This document shows, piece by piece, positions 23,316 to 34,680 of a DNA stretch of 64,000 nucleotides (within the stretch, counting starts at the first letter, position 1; the number at the start of each line of letters is the position of its first letter). The notes below the pieces were generated by a model. The model did not search any database. It was not told where the DNA came from and worked only from the letters and a program-made list of their open reading frames with translations. The translations under genes and the position numbers were made by a program. Origin of the DNA: Lingula anatina (taxonomy: Eukaryota > Brachiopoda > Lingulata > Lingulida > Lingulidae); the NCBI RefSeq assembly GCF_001039355.2, contig NW_019773681.1:521060-585059 (forward strand). Reading direction: 5' to 3'.

Positions 23316-23560
23316 TCCGATTATTATAAATAAATCAAAAAGCAAATTATAAAACTTGATTAATTTCAAAAGTGAAAAAGACTGACAACAAACTCAATCA
23401 AGGATTAAAGCCATTACAAGTATTGTGCAAATCACATGTAGCTAAAAGGGAGTCTTTTATATAGTGCTCGAATCATTTATTTGATCAACACGAACATGAA
23501 AATGATAAATTACTGATTAAATGATAAAACATTTACATCAGAAGAAAAAACAAAACTGCA

Positions 23561-23622
23561 AATCGGAAAATGTGTTCGTCTCTCCAACCTACATGTAGTA
23601 CTTATCCTAGGAACTTATCATC

Positions 23623-23681
<59 letters not shown>

Positions 23682-24840
23682 TTGTGATGTTAGATGAATG
23701 AACAAAGACATGAACACTTTTTAGGTCAGGGTCAGATATTTAGATAAAGAGGTAGAGCATTTTTGACCAAAGAGGGCGTATATCGTCCATACTTAACAGA
23801 TAGCAAAGGAGATATTTAGTTAATGACGAACCAAACAATTGCGAAGTTGATCAAAATCCAGATAATAATTCAATAATAATTATCAATTTTGATAACTGTG
23901 ATTCAGCTTATCAGTTTTGATAAACTATGATTCAGCAAGTCAAAATTCTAATTTCAAGGGGGGACCATTGGTGTGATTTTTCTCAGAAATCGAATGGGGG
24001 GGGGGGGGGGTCAGACACCCTTAACCCCCTTAAACCGCCATTGGGGAGTCAATAGGTTGAAGAAATATCTCAGACAAAGTGGCCCCCATCCCCGTTGTAT
24101 GAATTCATTAAGAATCTTCCGTGTCACATGACCCACTTTAAGAGGTCAAGGTCGATTTTTTAGAAGATGCCTTTTTAAACAAAGCACTGTCCTTTATGAT
24201 GTGAATATAATGTAAAATACCTGCTAGGTTAATATTTTACAACAATCACGTTTGACACACGTTATCAAAATACTTCACTTTATGATGTCGGGGTTGGTTT
24301 CTTGGAAGAAGCATTTTTAACAAAACACTCTATTGAATAATAAATACCATTACACCAAGGAGTTATAAATGTTTATAACTCCTTGATTACACTTACTGTA
24401 AACTGGTGACTGGTGTCAACATGAAATTGAGAATATGCTCGCATGGGATAAAAATCATTACCACGATATTTAGGCCTATACATTTGTACAGTACTGTACT
24501 GTACATGTATATTATATACCCCGTCTAATGTAAATTTCGGGGGTTGAATGGGTCCCATCGCAACAAACCTACATTAGTAGACTTCTGTGGCTTTGTAAAC
24601 ACCTATTTAATTGCAATCAGCACTGTTGTTCTGAACATCAGTCATTTGGGCCGACTCATCACCGACCTTGAAAATTTTAATCAGAGCTTAAATCTCATTT
24701 TTAAATTCATCGACAAAATTGAAATATCTTGTGTAAACTTGAGTAGACCTATTTTGATCTCTGTTTTTTTAGTGTAAGGTCTCTACAGAGTGCAAATCTA
24801 AGCTTGAGATTTTTTGCATCGATCCTACACGTAGCCTACT
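23561..24840. other. Upstream flank of family copy 1
   Basis: Contains an (AAT)n tract at about 23625-23680 and a G-run near 23996-24010. The block from about 24110 onward (acatgacccactttaagaggtcaaggtcgattttttagaagatgc) is shared with the flank of copy 4 near 42420. The motif aggtcaaggtc at 24143-24153 resembles an orphan nuclear-receptor half-site. No coding potential. Confidence 0.6.
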
Positions 24841-24865
24841 AGTTTCGTTTTCCGTTCTATTTATA
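24841..24865 (+). promoter_or_regulatory. ISRE/IRF element plus TATA box, copy 1 promoter
   Basis: AGTTTCGTTTTC (24841-24852) is the reverse complement of GAAAACGAAACT and fits the ISRE consensus. Five bases later comes TATTTATA (24858-24865). The ATG is 168 bp downstream of the TATA box. The arrangement recurs in the other family copies. Confidence 0.8.
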
Positions 24866-25032
24866 TCTATGATGTCAAGAGAGACCCTGGATCGAGCGAT
24901 ATGTGTCATTACGTGTGTTTTTCTTTCCCATTCGCGGTTCGGACTTTGATGCGTCTGCTGGTGTGCAAACTGTCGCTAACTTTTAAAAAGACATTTTAAC
25001 GTATTGAAAAGAGTTTATTGGCTATATCAGAA

Positions 25033-25548
25033 ATGGCGGCTGCTATGGGAAGACTCCAGATTGGGTTGAAGAAGACTAGTACGTCATGTACCGTCCCCGA
25101 CAACCCCAAAGCCAGGCTGATGTACTATCTTAACTGCATTTGCAACGTGCTAAACTTGGATAGCTCCGGCGAAATCCGACGTCTGAGGGATTATAAGAAT
25201 TATTCGCGCTTGTCGGAAGAAGAGACCAACCAATTACTGATTCTCTGCCTGCTCATCAGCCCCGACGAATTGATAAACAAATGCATTTTCAATAGCGACG
25301 AAATGTGTGGAAATTCCACAAACGCGTTCTACGAACTCAGCGCCGTGAACCACACCTTCGTTGTCACCGACAGCATCATGATCGGCGGTGAGCGCAAACG
25401 CGTGCAAAAAATCATGTGTTTCAGGATGTCGTGGATTGAAAATAATTTCATTAACCCGCTTAAGAGTTTCGAAAGCCGCATTCAGAGATTGAGCGGAGGG
25501 AATCGGCAGGCTAGACGCCGTGAATCCGATAGCTGCACCATTATTTAG
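25033..25548 (+). CDS. CaaX-tailed family protein, copy 1
   Basis: Intronless 171-aa frame. Function and family unknown to me. Starts MAAAMGRLQIGLKKT after a gaaATGG context; an in-frame TTG 15 bp upstream is not a credible start. Residues 26-45 (KARLMYYLNCICNVLNLDSS) and 60-84 look helical. Residues 98-145 (FYELSAVNHTFVV, GGERKRVQKIMCF, SWIENNFINP) look like strands followed by an amphipathic segment. There is no signal peptide or membrane span. The tail NRQARRRESDSCTII is basic with a CTII CaaX box, predicting prenylation and attachment to the cytosolic face of a membrane. It is most like copies 4, 5 and 7, and has an intact ISRE-TATA promoter. Confidence 0.85.
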   Translation: MAAAMGRLQIGLKKTSTSCTVPDNPKARLMYYLNCICNVLNLDSSGEIRRLRDYKNYSRLSEEETNQLLILCLLISPDELINKCIFNSDEMCGNSTNAFYELSAVNHTFVVTDSIMIGGERKRVQKIMCFRMSWIENNFINPLKSFESRIQRLSGGNRQARRRESDSCTII

Positions 25549-26980
25549 AAAGCGGGACCTTCATTGATCCAGTGATGCCAGGACTTTTCTTTGAACAATA
25601 ACGCTAAATGGTACAAGCATAAAATGACAATGAAATTGGACTCATTCGATATCTGACTGTAGTATCCTTGCTGAATGAATTCTTATGATTTCCTGACTCG
25701 CTTTAAATGGATGAGAGAGACAAATACACCCCCTTTTCTTGCTTAAAAACTTATTATTTTTTACAATTTGGTAAATGCCATAGTTTTCCCAAATGGAATC
25801 AACATAGAAATAATGAAATTGGACAAATTCAACATCAGACTTGACAATCCTTGGCGAGTTTATTCCTTTAGTGATGGTACCGCTTTTTAACATGATGCCC
25901 GGACAAAGACAAAAAGTAGCCAGACAGCTCGTTAATTTACTGATAATTAATGTTCAACAGTGGAACAAATCAAAGGATATCACAATTAACGTTATTATTA
26001 TCGTCGCTTGTTAATCAAGAATGGCCTGTTTAAACTCTGGTGCAATCGTTTCCAGTATGAACACATATTTGACCACTTTTCATAAAATGCGAAAGTACAT
26101 ATTTTGTATATTTTCATATTTTAAAAGGAAATTGATTTTTTCACAGTAACTGTTGTTAACACATTTTAATTAAACAGAGAAAATGCTGCTATGCAGAAGT
26201 TACATGTATGCAGGGTTGTTATGCAGAAAGTGCGGAAGACGGCACTCGTGAGGGCATGTGTTTGGACGTAGATGTGCTCTCACCAAAACTTTTGTAACTT
26301 TACAACTTGAGAATGTTGTTGCAGGTTATCTTACTGAAAAAAAAAAAACAATTCCAGAACAGATAGAAGTGAAAAGTTAAAACTGTTTTAATTTTAATAT
26401 CTTAATATATTTGTATATATAAATCAATATCTCGCTTTTTAAATGTTTGATTAGGTGTAAACACGATCATTATTACTTAGAATGTTTCATGTTTTTGACT
26501 TTAATTATATAATATCGTTATTTTCTTAATTATTATTTTTGTCATTGTTATAATAACAATTATTATTATTGTTGTTGTTGTTATATTTACGATAATAAGT
26601 TAATGGGAGCAATCCTAGATTGAAGAGACGAACACATTTTCCGATTTTTTCTTATTTTATTGTTTTTATGATTGATTTATCATTCAATAATTTATAATTT
26701 TATGTTTGTATTGATAAAAAAAATGACTCGAGCACTAAATAAAGGGACTCACTCTTAGCCACGTGAAGTTCGCACAATACTTGCAGTAATTTTAATCCTT
26801 TATTTAGTGGGTTTTCTTTTTTAAATTCTAAAATATTATTTGGTTTTATTTCACACTTTTAAGTTTATTTATCATTATCGGAATTTATTATTATTCTTCT
26901 TATTATTATTATTATTTGCAAAAGATAATTTGGCCGGTTCCACGAGAGCCCCATCCGCTCTCCAGATTTCTGTTGCGTCA

Positions 26981-27036
<56 letters not shown>

Positions 27037-27275
27037 TGACTGACTCCTCTACAGCCCCATCGTTCTCCTGACCTCTGTTGTGACATATTTATCCTGTGTC
27101 AAAAGATAAGTCGGTATCGTCCTCGTGATTTTCAGATACTGACGGCACTTGAACTGGTTCTTTGGTTTTATCTACCACGCTACCCATGAGATAATGTCGT
27201 GAAAAAAATGGCACAATTTTGACGCAATCACGCGCATATGCATCACAGCTGGTTGAAGAGAGCAAGGCAAACAAG
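25549..27275. other. 3' UTR and conserved downstream flank of copy 1
   Basis: The first 110 bases after the stop (gatccagtgatgc..aggacttttct, gctaaatggtacaagcataaaatgacaatgaaa) recur after copy 4 and, inverted, near the minus-strand copies. Further conserved blocks include ggaagacggca around 26233 and tcacagctggttgaagag near 27243. ATT tracts lie at about 26885-26915 and 26981-27036. No second gene. Confidence 0.7.
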
Positions 27276-27310
27276 GGAAATTCTATAAATGGATAATGAA
27301 GCTGCTAAAA

Positions 27311-27446
27311 ACAATGAATTACCCCTAGCAGCTTTAGTAGGCGTGACAGACATCTAAACCGCTTAAGTTGATTGCAATTTAGAGAATCCCCCTTTGAGAT
27401 AGATCGATCCACACTTAGTACCACAGGGTCTGGGAATGGTCCCTAA
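27311..27446. mobile_element. Partial MITE subtype 2
   Basis: Only the right half is present: cagctttagtaggcgtgacag through ctgggaatggtccctaa. Confidence 0.7.
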
Positions 27447-27570
27447 TAATAATAATAATCTTTATTTAGCACTAAAATGTGTACAGGCTACATTTTACGG
27501 GCTCTCTACTCTACTTTTAGTTTTATAACATCTATATAAATGCAAAATACAAATGGAATGATTACTGGGA
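27443..27570. mobile_element. Non-LTR retrotransposon 3' end, minus orientation
   Basis: taataataataataatctttatttagcactaaaatgtgtacaggctac is the reverse complement of a typical CR1/L2-like tail (AATAAAGATTATTATTATT). No coding part remains. Confidence 0.5.
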
Positions 27571-27619
27571 AGTAGCACAGGATAAAGCATGATATCATTC
27601 TTGAGAGCTTCGATAGTTT

Positions 27620-27842
27620 GGAGATTGTTGACATAGACATTGTCTTAACATGCGGGTATCCCTCCAGAAAGCAATCCAAAGGGTTAGGTCTGAAGAATGT
27701 GCAGGGGTAGTCCGTGCGAATTGAGACCTAAATTTTGTAAAAAAAAAAAAAAAATTTACACTGGACGGCGTCCTTTCCGCCCCTTTTTTCCGATAACTGA
27801 AACTGGCATCGTTGCAGTCGTAGAAGGCACAAGCAGTTGACA
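27620..27842. mobile_element. Repeat fragment also present at 46.7-47.2 kb
   Basis: gacattgtcttaacatgcgggtatccctcc.. through cactggacggcgtcc and ctgaaactggcatcgttgcagtcgtagaa matches 46740-47170. At 46.8 kb a foldback transposon interrupts it; here it is uninterrupted apart from an A-run. Confidence 0.7.
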
Positions 27843-28583
27843 ATAATCTAGTTAGAATCCCCACGGGGATAGATCGATCTAAAATCTGTAGGAATGCACT
27901 CTAAGACCCCATTCCCACAGATTTCAGATCGATCTATCCTTGTAGGGAGTCCCACTAGATTACTGTCAGCTTAGCCAGCTTAATTGTCTGTCCCGCCTAC
28001 TAAAAGCTGTAAGGGGGTAATTAACTACCGTGCGCGCTCGGCTGGCAGCAATTTAGCGTGAACCCCCAGGGAACTAGATGGATCGATCTAAATCTATGGG
28101 AATGCAGTCTAGGACACCATTCCCAGAAACTATCGTACCAGGGAATTCCCTGATCGTACTAACTTTGGATCGAACTATCTCCGAGGGGATTTTGGCTTAA
28201 TTGCAATTAACTTGGACGGTTTAGATGTCTGTCACGACTGCTGAGGCTGATAGGGGTAACTAGCAGCTTTAGTGGGCGTCCCAGGCGTCTGAAAGCAATT
28301 TAGCGAGGGACCCCGTGGAGTTTGACCGATCCTGTTAGATCGATCTAGGGATGGGAACCCTTTCTAGGACCCCATTCCCGGAGATTATATCGATCCAACT
28401 AGATCGACCTAACTCACTGGGGGTTCACGCTAAATAGCTGTCAGCCGAGCGGGCACGAAAGTTAATTAACCCCTTACAGCTTGTAGTAGGCAGGACGGAC
28501 ATTTAAGCCGGATTATCTGACAGTAATCTAGTGAGACTCCCCACGGGGATAGATCGATCTAAAACCTATGGGAATGCCCACTA
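27843..28583. mobile_element. Cluster of abutting MITEs, GATCGATC family
   Basis: Head-to-tail elements: a partial end (27843-27904), subtype 1 reversed (about 27905-28110), subtype 2 (about 28111-28367) and subtype 1 (about 28368-28583). Each is bounded by accattccc / gggaatg type ends. The abutment suggests insertion into or next to earlier copies. Confidence 0.8.
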
Positions 28584-30245
28584 GGGTACCCTGTGATCAT
28601 AACAGGAAACGAGAGAAGATACCAAATGTGGTAGTTGAGACAATGTCTGTGCAAAAATGCATACAACTTTTGACGCAATCACACTCACGTTTCACAGCTG
28701 GTTGAAGAGAATGTCAATGAAAGTCATTGAGAAATTATGCGGTTTTCCTTTCATGTAGGTCCGCCATATTTAAGTATCGGCCTTGCTAGGCCTCTGCTAT
28801 TCTCGACTTGAATGCTGTCAATGTAATTATTGTAGGCAGGAAGAAAGGAATTAAGTTAGGTGCTGGGTGAACCATTCAATAAAAAAACTATCAGCAATTT
28901 ATGATGGAAAGCATCACGTACTTGAGGTTACAGTAAACATATGACTTTAAAAAGTGGACCGGGATCAAATCCCCTTCTCCCGACCTCCACCCTCGCTTCC
29001 TGTGCTTTGGACTGACGTGTTTGATTAAAATTGATTAGACTAATTAAGACAGTTTGACATGGGTTCGTCCCCGAAGATTACATTTATATGCCATTTCTTT
29101 GTTTAAACTTCCTGTCGGTATGTCGAGGAATAGTTAAAACTACAGAGCGAGTTCAAATTCCGACGGTATTAAAAAGAGACGCGGCAAAAGCCGAAGTTTC
29201 TTTTGATAAAGAGTAAATAGGCAAGTATGATTCAAAAGAAGTAACGAGAAAGAATGCGGATCCTTGAGGGAACGGGAAGGTCGCCATTTGCAAAAGAAAA
29301 GATTAAATAAATAATTATATGAATAAGTAGTAAATAAAAAAACTTGTAATTTAACAAAAATAAATCTAAAAAGTAGTTTAGATCGAAAAAGATGGAGAAC
29401 CCACTAAATTGAAATTTTAAACTACTTCAAAGGTAATAAACAAACTACACGAGCTAAAGTGACTCATATATTTAGTGCCCCAATCGTTTAATTCATCAAT
29501 ACAAACACAGAATCATAATAACTGGCTAAATGAGAAAAATATTCACATTATTGTTTTAACTTTTCACTTCCATCTGTTCTGGCATAGTTTACGTCATAAT
29601 CATATTCGACAACAGCATTCTCATTCTGTATATAACTCACTGAAGTTTCGGTAAGGGCATGTCCATACCCACCCCCACATTCACGCACGCGCACACGTGT
29701 GCGCATGCTGTCTTCTGTAGTTTCTGTATAGTGAACTTGAAGATTTTTTCCTTCTTCTTAAATGTGTCAATAATATCCGGGCAACACAAATGTCCATTTC
29801 AAACATGTACCCATATGTTATGTACACTTCAAGTGTAACATCCTTCGTTTTGATCAACTTTTCACAATGAATTACGAATAAATTTATAAATACACTACCC
29901 AAGCAGCCTAACTACTTGGTGTCATTGTCTTGGCTTGATGTAAAAAGCAACACCATAACCAAAGGAATTAACTGATGAAAGCCGGTCAACTCTGATATTG
30001 AATTTGTCAAATCTTATGCTTTTCTATGCTGATTCCATTAGGAAAAACAATGACATTCACAATATGGCAAGCAACAACATATAAAGTAAGAATGAAATAC
30101 GGGGTGTTTTCTCCCTCCCTTGCATTTAAGCGATTCGGGAATTCATTAGAATTCATTCAGCATGGATATTTCAGTCAGATATCGAATGAGTTCAATTTCA
30201 TTGTCATTGTATGCTAGTTCCACGTGGAATGTTTAGTCACGCTTT
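28584..30245. other. Conserved 3' flank of the pseudogene copy
   Basis: Mirrors the flanks of copies 3, 5 and 7 (tgtggtagttgagacaatgtctgtgcaaaa near 28628, cacgtgtgcgcatgctgtcttctgtagtttc near 29694). From about 29767 to 30447 it is almost base-identical to 48707-49387, so a 680-bp exchange or duplication was very recent. The 63-aa frame at 30026-30217 recurs there only because of that identity and is not a gene. Confidence 0.75.
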
Positions 30246-30447
30246 CTAAATAATGGTGCAGCTATCGGATTCACGGCGTCTTGCCTGGCGATTCCTTGCA
30301 CTCAGTCCCTGAATGCGGCTTTCGAAACTCTTAATCGGGTTGATGAAATTTTTCTCAATCCACGACATCTTGAAACACATGATTTCTTTCACGCGTTTAC
30401 GCTCACCACCGATCATGATGCTGTCGGTGACAACGAAGGTGTGGTTC
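30246..30447 (-). pseudogene. CaaX-tailed family, internally deleted pseudogene
   Basis: Minus strand. Encodes only about the last 66 codons (NHTFVVTDSIMIGGERK to RESDSCTII stop), apparently identical to the end of copy 5. At about 30448 the homology breaks and jumps to 5'-UTR/promoter sequence (gatccagggtctcttttgacatc at 30469 onward). A deletion therefore removed the first ~105 codons and part of the leader. The promoter is intact, so a transcript could still be made, but no start codon in family context remains. Confidence 0.85.
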
Positions 30448-30492
30448 GCCTAACTACGGGGACCGATCCAGGGTCTCTTTTGACATCATCTA

Positions 30493-30517
30493 TATAAATA
30501 GGTCCGAAAACGAAACT
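30493..30517 (-). promoter_or_regulatory. ISRE plus TATA box of the pseudogene copy
   Basis: TATAAATA (30493-30500) followed by GAAAACGAAACT (30506-30517), an exact ISRE consensus match read on the + strand. Same order and spacing as in the other copies. Confidence 0.78.
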
Positions 30518-30924
30518 AGTCCTTGTAGGATCGATGCAAAAACGTAAGCATCGATTCAGCGGAATTTCCACTTTGTTAAGGCCTTCGCCATTCAAACGAA
30601 AAAATAAAGAGATCAAAAGACTCATTTAAGTTTGCACAATTTATCTCTTAATTCTTTAAATCTTGTCGCTGAATTTAAATTTAGGCTATATTTGAATTTT
30701 TAAAGGTATAAGTCGGCCCACATGACTGATGTTCAGCTCAAGAAGTTATAATGAGAAGGAGTAGAAACAAGGGGTTTCCCTTCATCCTATCCTCGTAACG
30801 GGCTTAATCCTAATAATTACCCAGCTTGTGGTCTTAGGGAGAGCTTGTGCCTAATACATATTCAAAAGACCGTTCACGTGGGTTGCTTCAGCCAATTGGG
30901 ATAAAGCCTCGCGAAGTCTCTGAT
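30518..30924. other. 5' flank of the pseudogene copy
   Basis: Contains aatttaggctatatttgaat, shared with the upstream flanks of copies 3 and 5. It ends at the single N at 30925. Confidence 0.5.
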
Positions 30925-30925
30925 N

Positions 30926-33195
30926 GAGTTTGAGAATAGTTTCATCGGAATGAGTAACTAATGTTTTTAGAATAGCGTTTCATTATTTACCATCCAGAAC
31001 TTTTAAAAGGACATTTTCTGATGGTAAAAATGAACCATCATTATAAAAACATGTTTTTGTAAGTTCATGAAGATCTTAATGAGAAACTGACTAGTATTTG
31101 ACAATACAGTTTTGATATGGAAGCTCTCCTTGAAGGCCATTTGAATATTTTTTGTGTTATTTAAGTGTTAGATTTTTTCTGTTCTTGTTAAAATGAAAGT
31201 AGTGAAAAAAACATTTCTCCTTTTTTGGGGAGAAAATGGTTAGATGCTAGATAGCTGTATTATATGAGCTGTTAGTGTAATAATGATTAATGATATAATT
31301 GTTAATTAATTAACGAGCAGTGTATGTAAGTTGGTGGCATACTTTCAAGGTTGGTAAACCTCTTATTAATTATGAACTAATTTATAAATGGAACATTATT
31401 AGCAGTGCAAAAATAAAAAGATTGAAATAATTATGATGTCTTTTCAATTCTCTATTTATTTTAAAATACATAAAAACCATTATAAAATAAACCACTATTA
31501 ACAAAATGACAGTCTCATCCCTGCAAGGTACAATAATTCTTAATTTCCCTGATAGCAATATGTTGACCAACCGTGTTGCTAAAACATTTTTCTTTCAAAT
31601 ATTTCAAAATTCAACTTCTTGCAATGGCCAAACCTTGGCGTCCGTCCTTTAATTTCAATTATGTCACTTCTGTATCAGTGCAAGGCCCAGAGAGAGTGGA
31701 ATTTATCAAATTTCAGAATCTTAAAAACCATACATACTGACAGTCAATGAAAATGCATCATTTATTTATCAAATATTTCAAGTTCCTTTGGCACATTAAG
31801 AAAAAAAACAGTTTTCGTGTGAAATATGTGAAATATGAAATAGTGGTCATCCCATTCTCTTATGACCAAACAAGTGCATTTGTACTCGTTTATATGGTTG
31901 GAATCGATTCTCGGTAAAAAAAAATGCAAGAAAGTTTTCTGATGCCTTTTCATTGACTGTCAGGATATATCCTCTCTTTTTTGTCTGTTTTTTTTTTTTT
32001 TTTCTTTTTTATTTTCTTTTATTTATTTTATTTTTTCGAAAATTCAAAAGTGTTTACCACAAGCTTGAATGTGCACGCTAAGATGAAGTCGTGACAGAGG
32101 AAAAGAAAACATTGAATCTAGTCTCTAACTGTAATAGTTACGGCTATTGTTTCTAATATATATGAAGACCATAAAAGTCATCAATTCGTATTTCAGCAGG
32201 CCCTACAGCGATAACATATTTTCTCAAAAGAAAGAAAGTTTTTCAATCTAATAGAGGGGCCGTATTCTCAATACTTAGTAACTTACAATAATTAGGCAGT
32301 TGTAAATATACGTGCACGTGAATATTTACAACGGATTACAAAATTTCCAGATAACCAACTTTCGTGAACAATCGGTAAAACAGTAAATGCTTTAGAGAAG
32401 ATAACATGGGATCGTTATAATGTGCTGCTATCGATTGGGATGCATGCACACAACACTCTCCGAAGTTTATTCTTATTTTCATTAAACAAAGTTTCAGCCA
32501 CGATTTTAAAAATAGAAATAGCATTTACGTGTAGTAGATCAAACAGACGACAAATTGTTTAACTCTGGTAACAACACTTCCTTCAAACGCGCCATTCCTT
32601 TAAGCACTTGATGATGGTGGGTATAACGGGCCCGGTCCACTTCTTTAAGTCAACTTTATCCTTAATTAAGTCATATTACGTCGCGGGACAATACACCAAT
32701 CACCTGAGCATCAAGTATGTGATTTTCGCCGTCATAAGTCACTAATTGCTTCTGGGGTTTGTTTGTTGTCCGGATATTAAAGCCCCCATCCACTCGACNA
32801 AATCCCAAGGGTGGCAGCTGCCCCCCCTGCCCCCCGGAGGCTACGGCCCTGGAAAATCCCAAGGACGATGCCAAGATATTTTGACACAGAGTAAACATGC
32901 AGCAACAGAAGTCAGGAGAACGAATGGGGCTCTCGTGGAAAAATAATAATAATAAATAATAATAATAAATCCCGATTATTATAAATAAATCAAAAAGCAA
33001 ATTATAAAACTTGATTAATTTCAAAAGTGAAAAAGACTGACAACCAACTCAATCAAGGATTAAAGCCATTACAAGTATTGTGCAAATAACATTCTTTTAT
33101 ATAGTACTCGAATCTTTTATTTGATTACAAACATGAAAAAAGTATGACTTATTAATTAAATGATAAAACGTTCACATCAGTGAAAAACAAAATTA
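30926..33195. repeat. Duplicated IRS 3'-flank segment, copy B
   Basis: Starts directly after the N at 30925 and matches 20195-23560. It lacks the foldback transposon (empty site 31532-31536) and the G-run stretch. A second N at 32799 replaces about 165 bases present in copy A, next to a short C-rich insert. This pattern fits a second haplotype inserted by the assembler, or a segmental duplication. Confidence 0.88.
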
Positions 33196-34209
33196 CAATA
33201 ATTACAAAAAAAAAACAATAATTAAAACAATTGAAATAATGACAAAAACAATTATTATCTAATGAAAGTTACGAAAATAGCAACCTCATACAATTTTCAG
33301 TCCAAAATATGTAACATTTAAGGTAGCAAAGATCACGTTAACACCTCCTTAAACGCTTTAAAGATAATAATACTGGTTCAAATTTATTGCCTTATTTACT
33401 TAATCTCGAGCAACTGTCAAAACCCTACATTTCTATCTGTTATGGATAAGATAATGTCATCATGATCTGCTACAACACCTTTCTCAATTTCCAAACTAAC
33501 AGAATTTTCGATGAGTCATGCAAATACGCACTCACACACGTGCGCTCTTCCGTACGTTTTGCATAGCAACCCCCATAACTTCTTTTTCTTAAATGTGTCA
33601 ACAACAGCTTTTGTGAAAAACACCAATGTCCTTTTCAAATATGAACAATTGTGTAATGAGTACATGTACTTCCGATCTCCCAACAAATGGCCAAACACGC
33701 TGCTGGAGACGATTTCTACAAAGTTCAGGCTAGTCATTCTTGATTAAAAAATCGTCGCTAATAATAGTGTTAATTGTGGCATCCTTTGTTTTGATCGTCT
33801 GTTGAAAATGAATTATCAGTAAATTAATGAGTTGTCTACTTGTTGTCATTGTCCAATCATGATGTTAAAAAGCGGTACCATCACCAAAGAAATAACCTCG
33901 TCAAAGATTGTCAAGTCTGATGTTAAATTTGTCCAATTTTATGCCTTTTTATGCAGATAAAACAATGGCATTAATAGTTTTTTAAGCAACAAAACGTAGA
34001 AAAATGGTGCGTTCTCGTCTCTTCGTTCCATGAACCAATTCAAAAACAGAAAGGAATTAATTAAACGTTATACATCGAATGAGTCCAATTTCATTATCGA
34101 TATCATTTCATGCTGGCTCTATGTCATGGGACAATTAGTTATAGATAATTCCTTGCATCCTTGGATCGTTTGAAAGTCGCGTTTTCTAGATTATGGTGCT
34201 GCCATCGAA
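33196..34209. other. 3' flank of family copy 2
   Basis: Carries family downstream blocks in diverged form (cacacacgtgcgctcttccgtacgttttgca near 33534; ttgtccaattttatgcctttttatgc near 33927). No gene recognised. Confidence 0.5.
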
Positions 34210-34680
34210 CTAACGACCCCCTAATCCCTGAATGCGTCTTTCGAAGGTTTTCATCGGGTCGATGAAATAATATTCAATCCACGACATCTTGAAAAACATG
34301 ATTTTTTGCACGCGTTTGCGCTCACCGCCGATCATGATGCTGTCGGCGACAACGAAGGTGCGGTTCACGGCGCTGAGCTCGTAGAACTCGTTACTGTAAT
34401 CATGGCACATTTCTTCGCTATGGAAAATGCATTTGTTGATCAATTCGTCGGGGCTGATGAGGAGGCAGAGAATCAATAATCGGTTGGTCTCTTCTTCCGA
34501 CAACCATCGGTACTTCTCATAATCCCTCAAGCGCCGGACTTCTTCTGAGTTATCCAATTTAAGCACGTCGCAAATGCAGTCGAGATAGTACATCAGCTTG
34601 GCTTTGGGGTTGTTCGGAATGGTGCATGGCGTCGTGGTCCTCTTTAAACCGATCTGGAGTCTTCCCATAGCAGCCGCCAT
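34210..34680 (-). CDS. CaaX-tailed family protein, copy 2 (tail lost)
   Basis: Minus strand, 156 residues from MAAAMG; unknown function. Diverged from the other copies at many positions (KRTTTPCTIPNN, LDNSEEVRRL, EKYRWLSEEE, MCHDYSNEF, KIMFFKMSWIEYYFIDPMK). The frame ends ..IQGLGGR and then a TAG. In the same frame beyond that stop come codons for FDGSTII and another stop, the remains of the usual tail with the prenylated cysteine codon changed to serine. It therefore cannot be prenylated, and the basic stretch is gone too. The rest of the frame is open and may encode a soluble variant. The promoter carries GATAACGAAACT (one change from the common form). Confidence 0.78.
   Translation of the reverse strand: MAAAMGRLQIGLKRTTTPCTIPNNPKAKLMYYLDCICDVLKLDNSEEVRRLRDYEKYRWLSEEETNRLLILCLLISPDELINKCIFHSEEMCHDYSNEFYELSAVNRTFVVADSIMIGGERKRVQKIMFFKMSWIEYYFIDPMKTFERRIQGLGGR

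Larger units (their letters stand above)
20195..23560. repeat. Duplicated IRS 3'-flank segment, copy A
   Basis: Matches 30926-33195 in the same orientation with few substitutions. Relative to copy B it carries a 551-bp foldback transposon (20816-21366) plus one target duplication, an extra stretch at about 22172-22592 with a G-run at 22262-22279, and the bases 22999-23164 that are replaced by an N join in copy B. The right end runs into gene-family flank. Confidence 0.88.

Noticed and set aside
30026-30217. 63-aa frame repeated almost unchanged at 48966-49157
   Set aside because: The identity extends over 680 bp of surrounding flank, so it reflects recent DNA duplication rather than protein conservation. 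The same region in other copies is not open.
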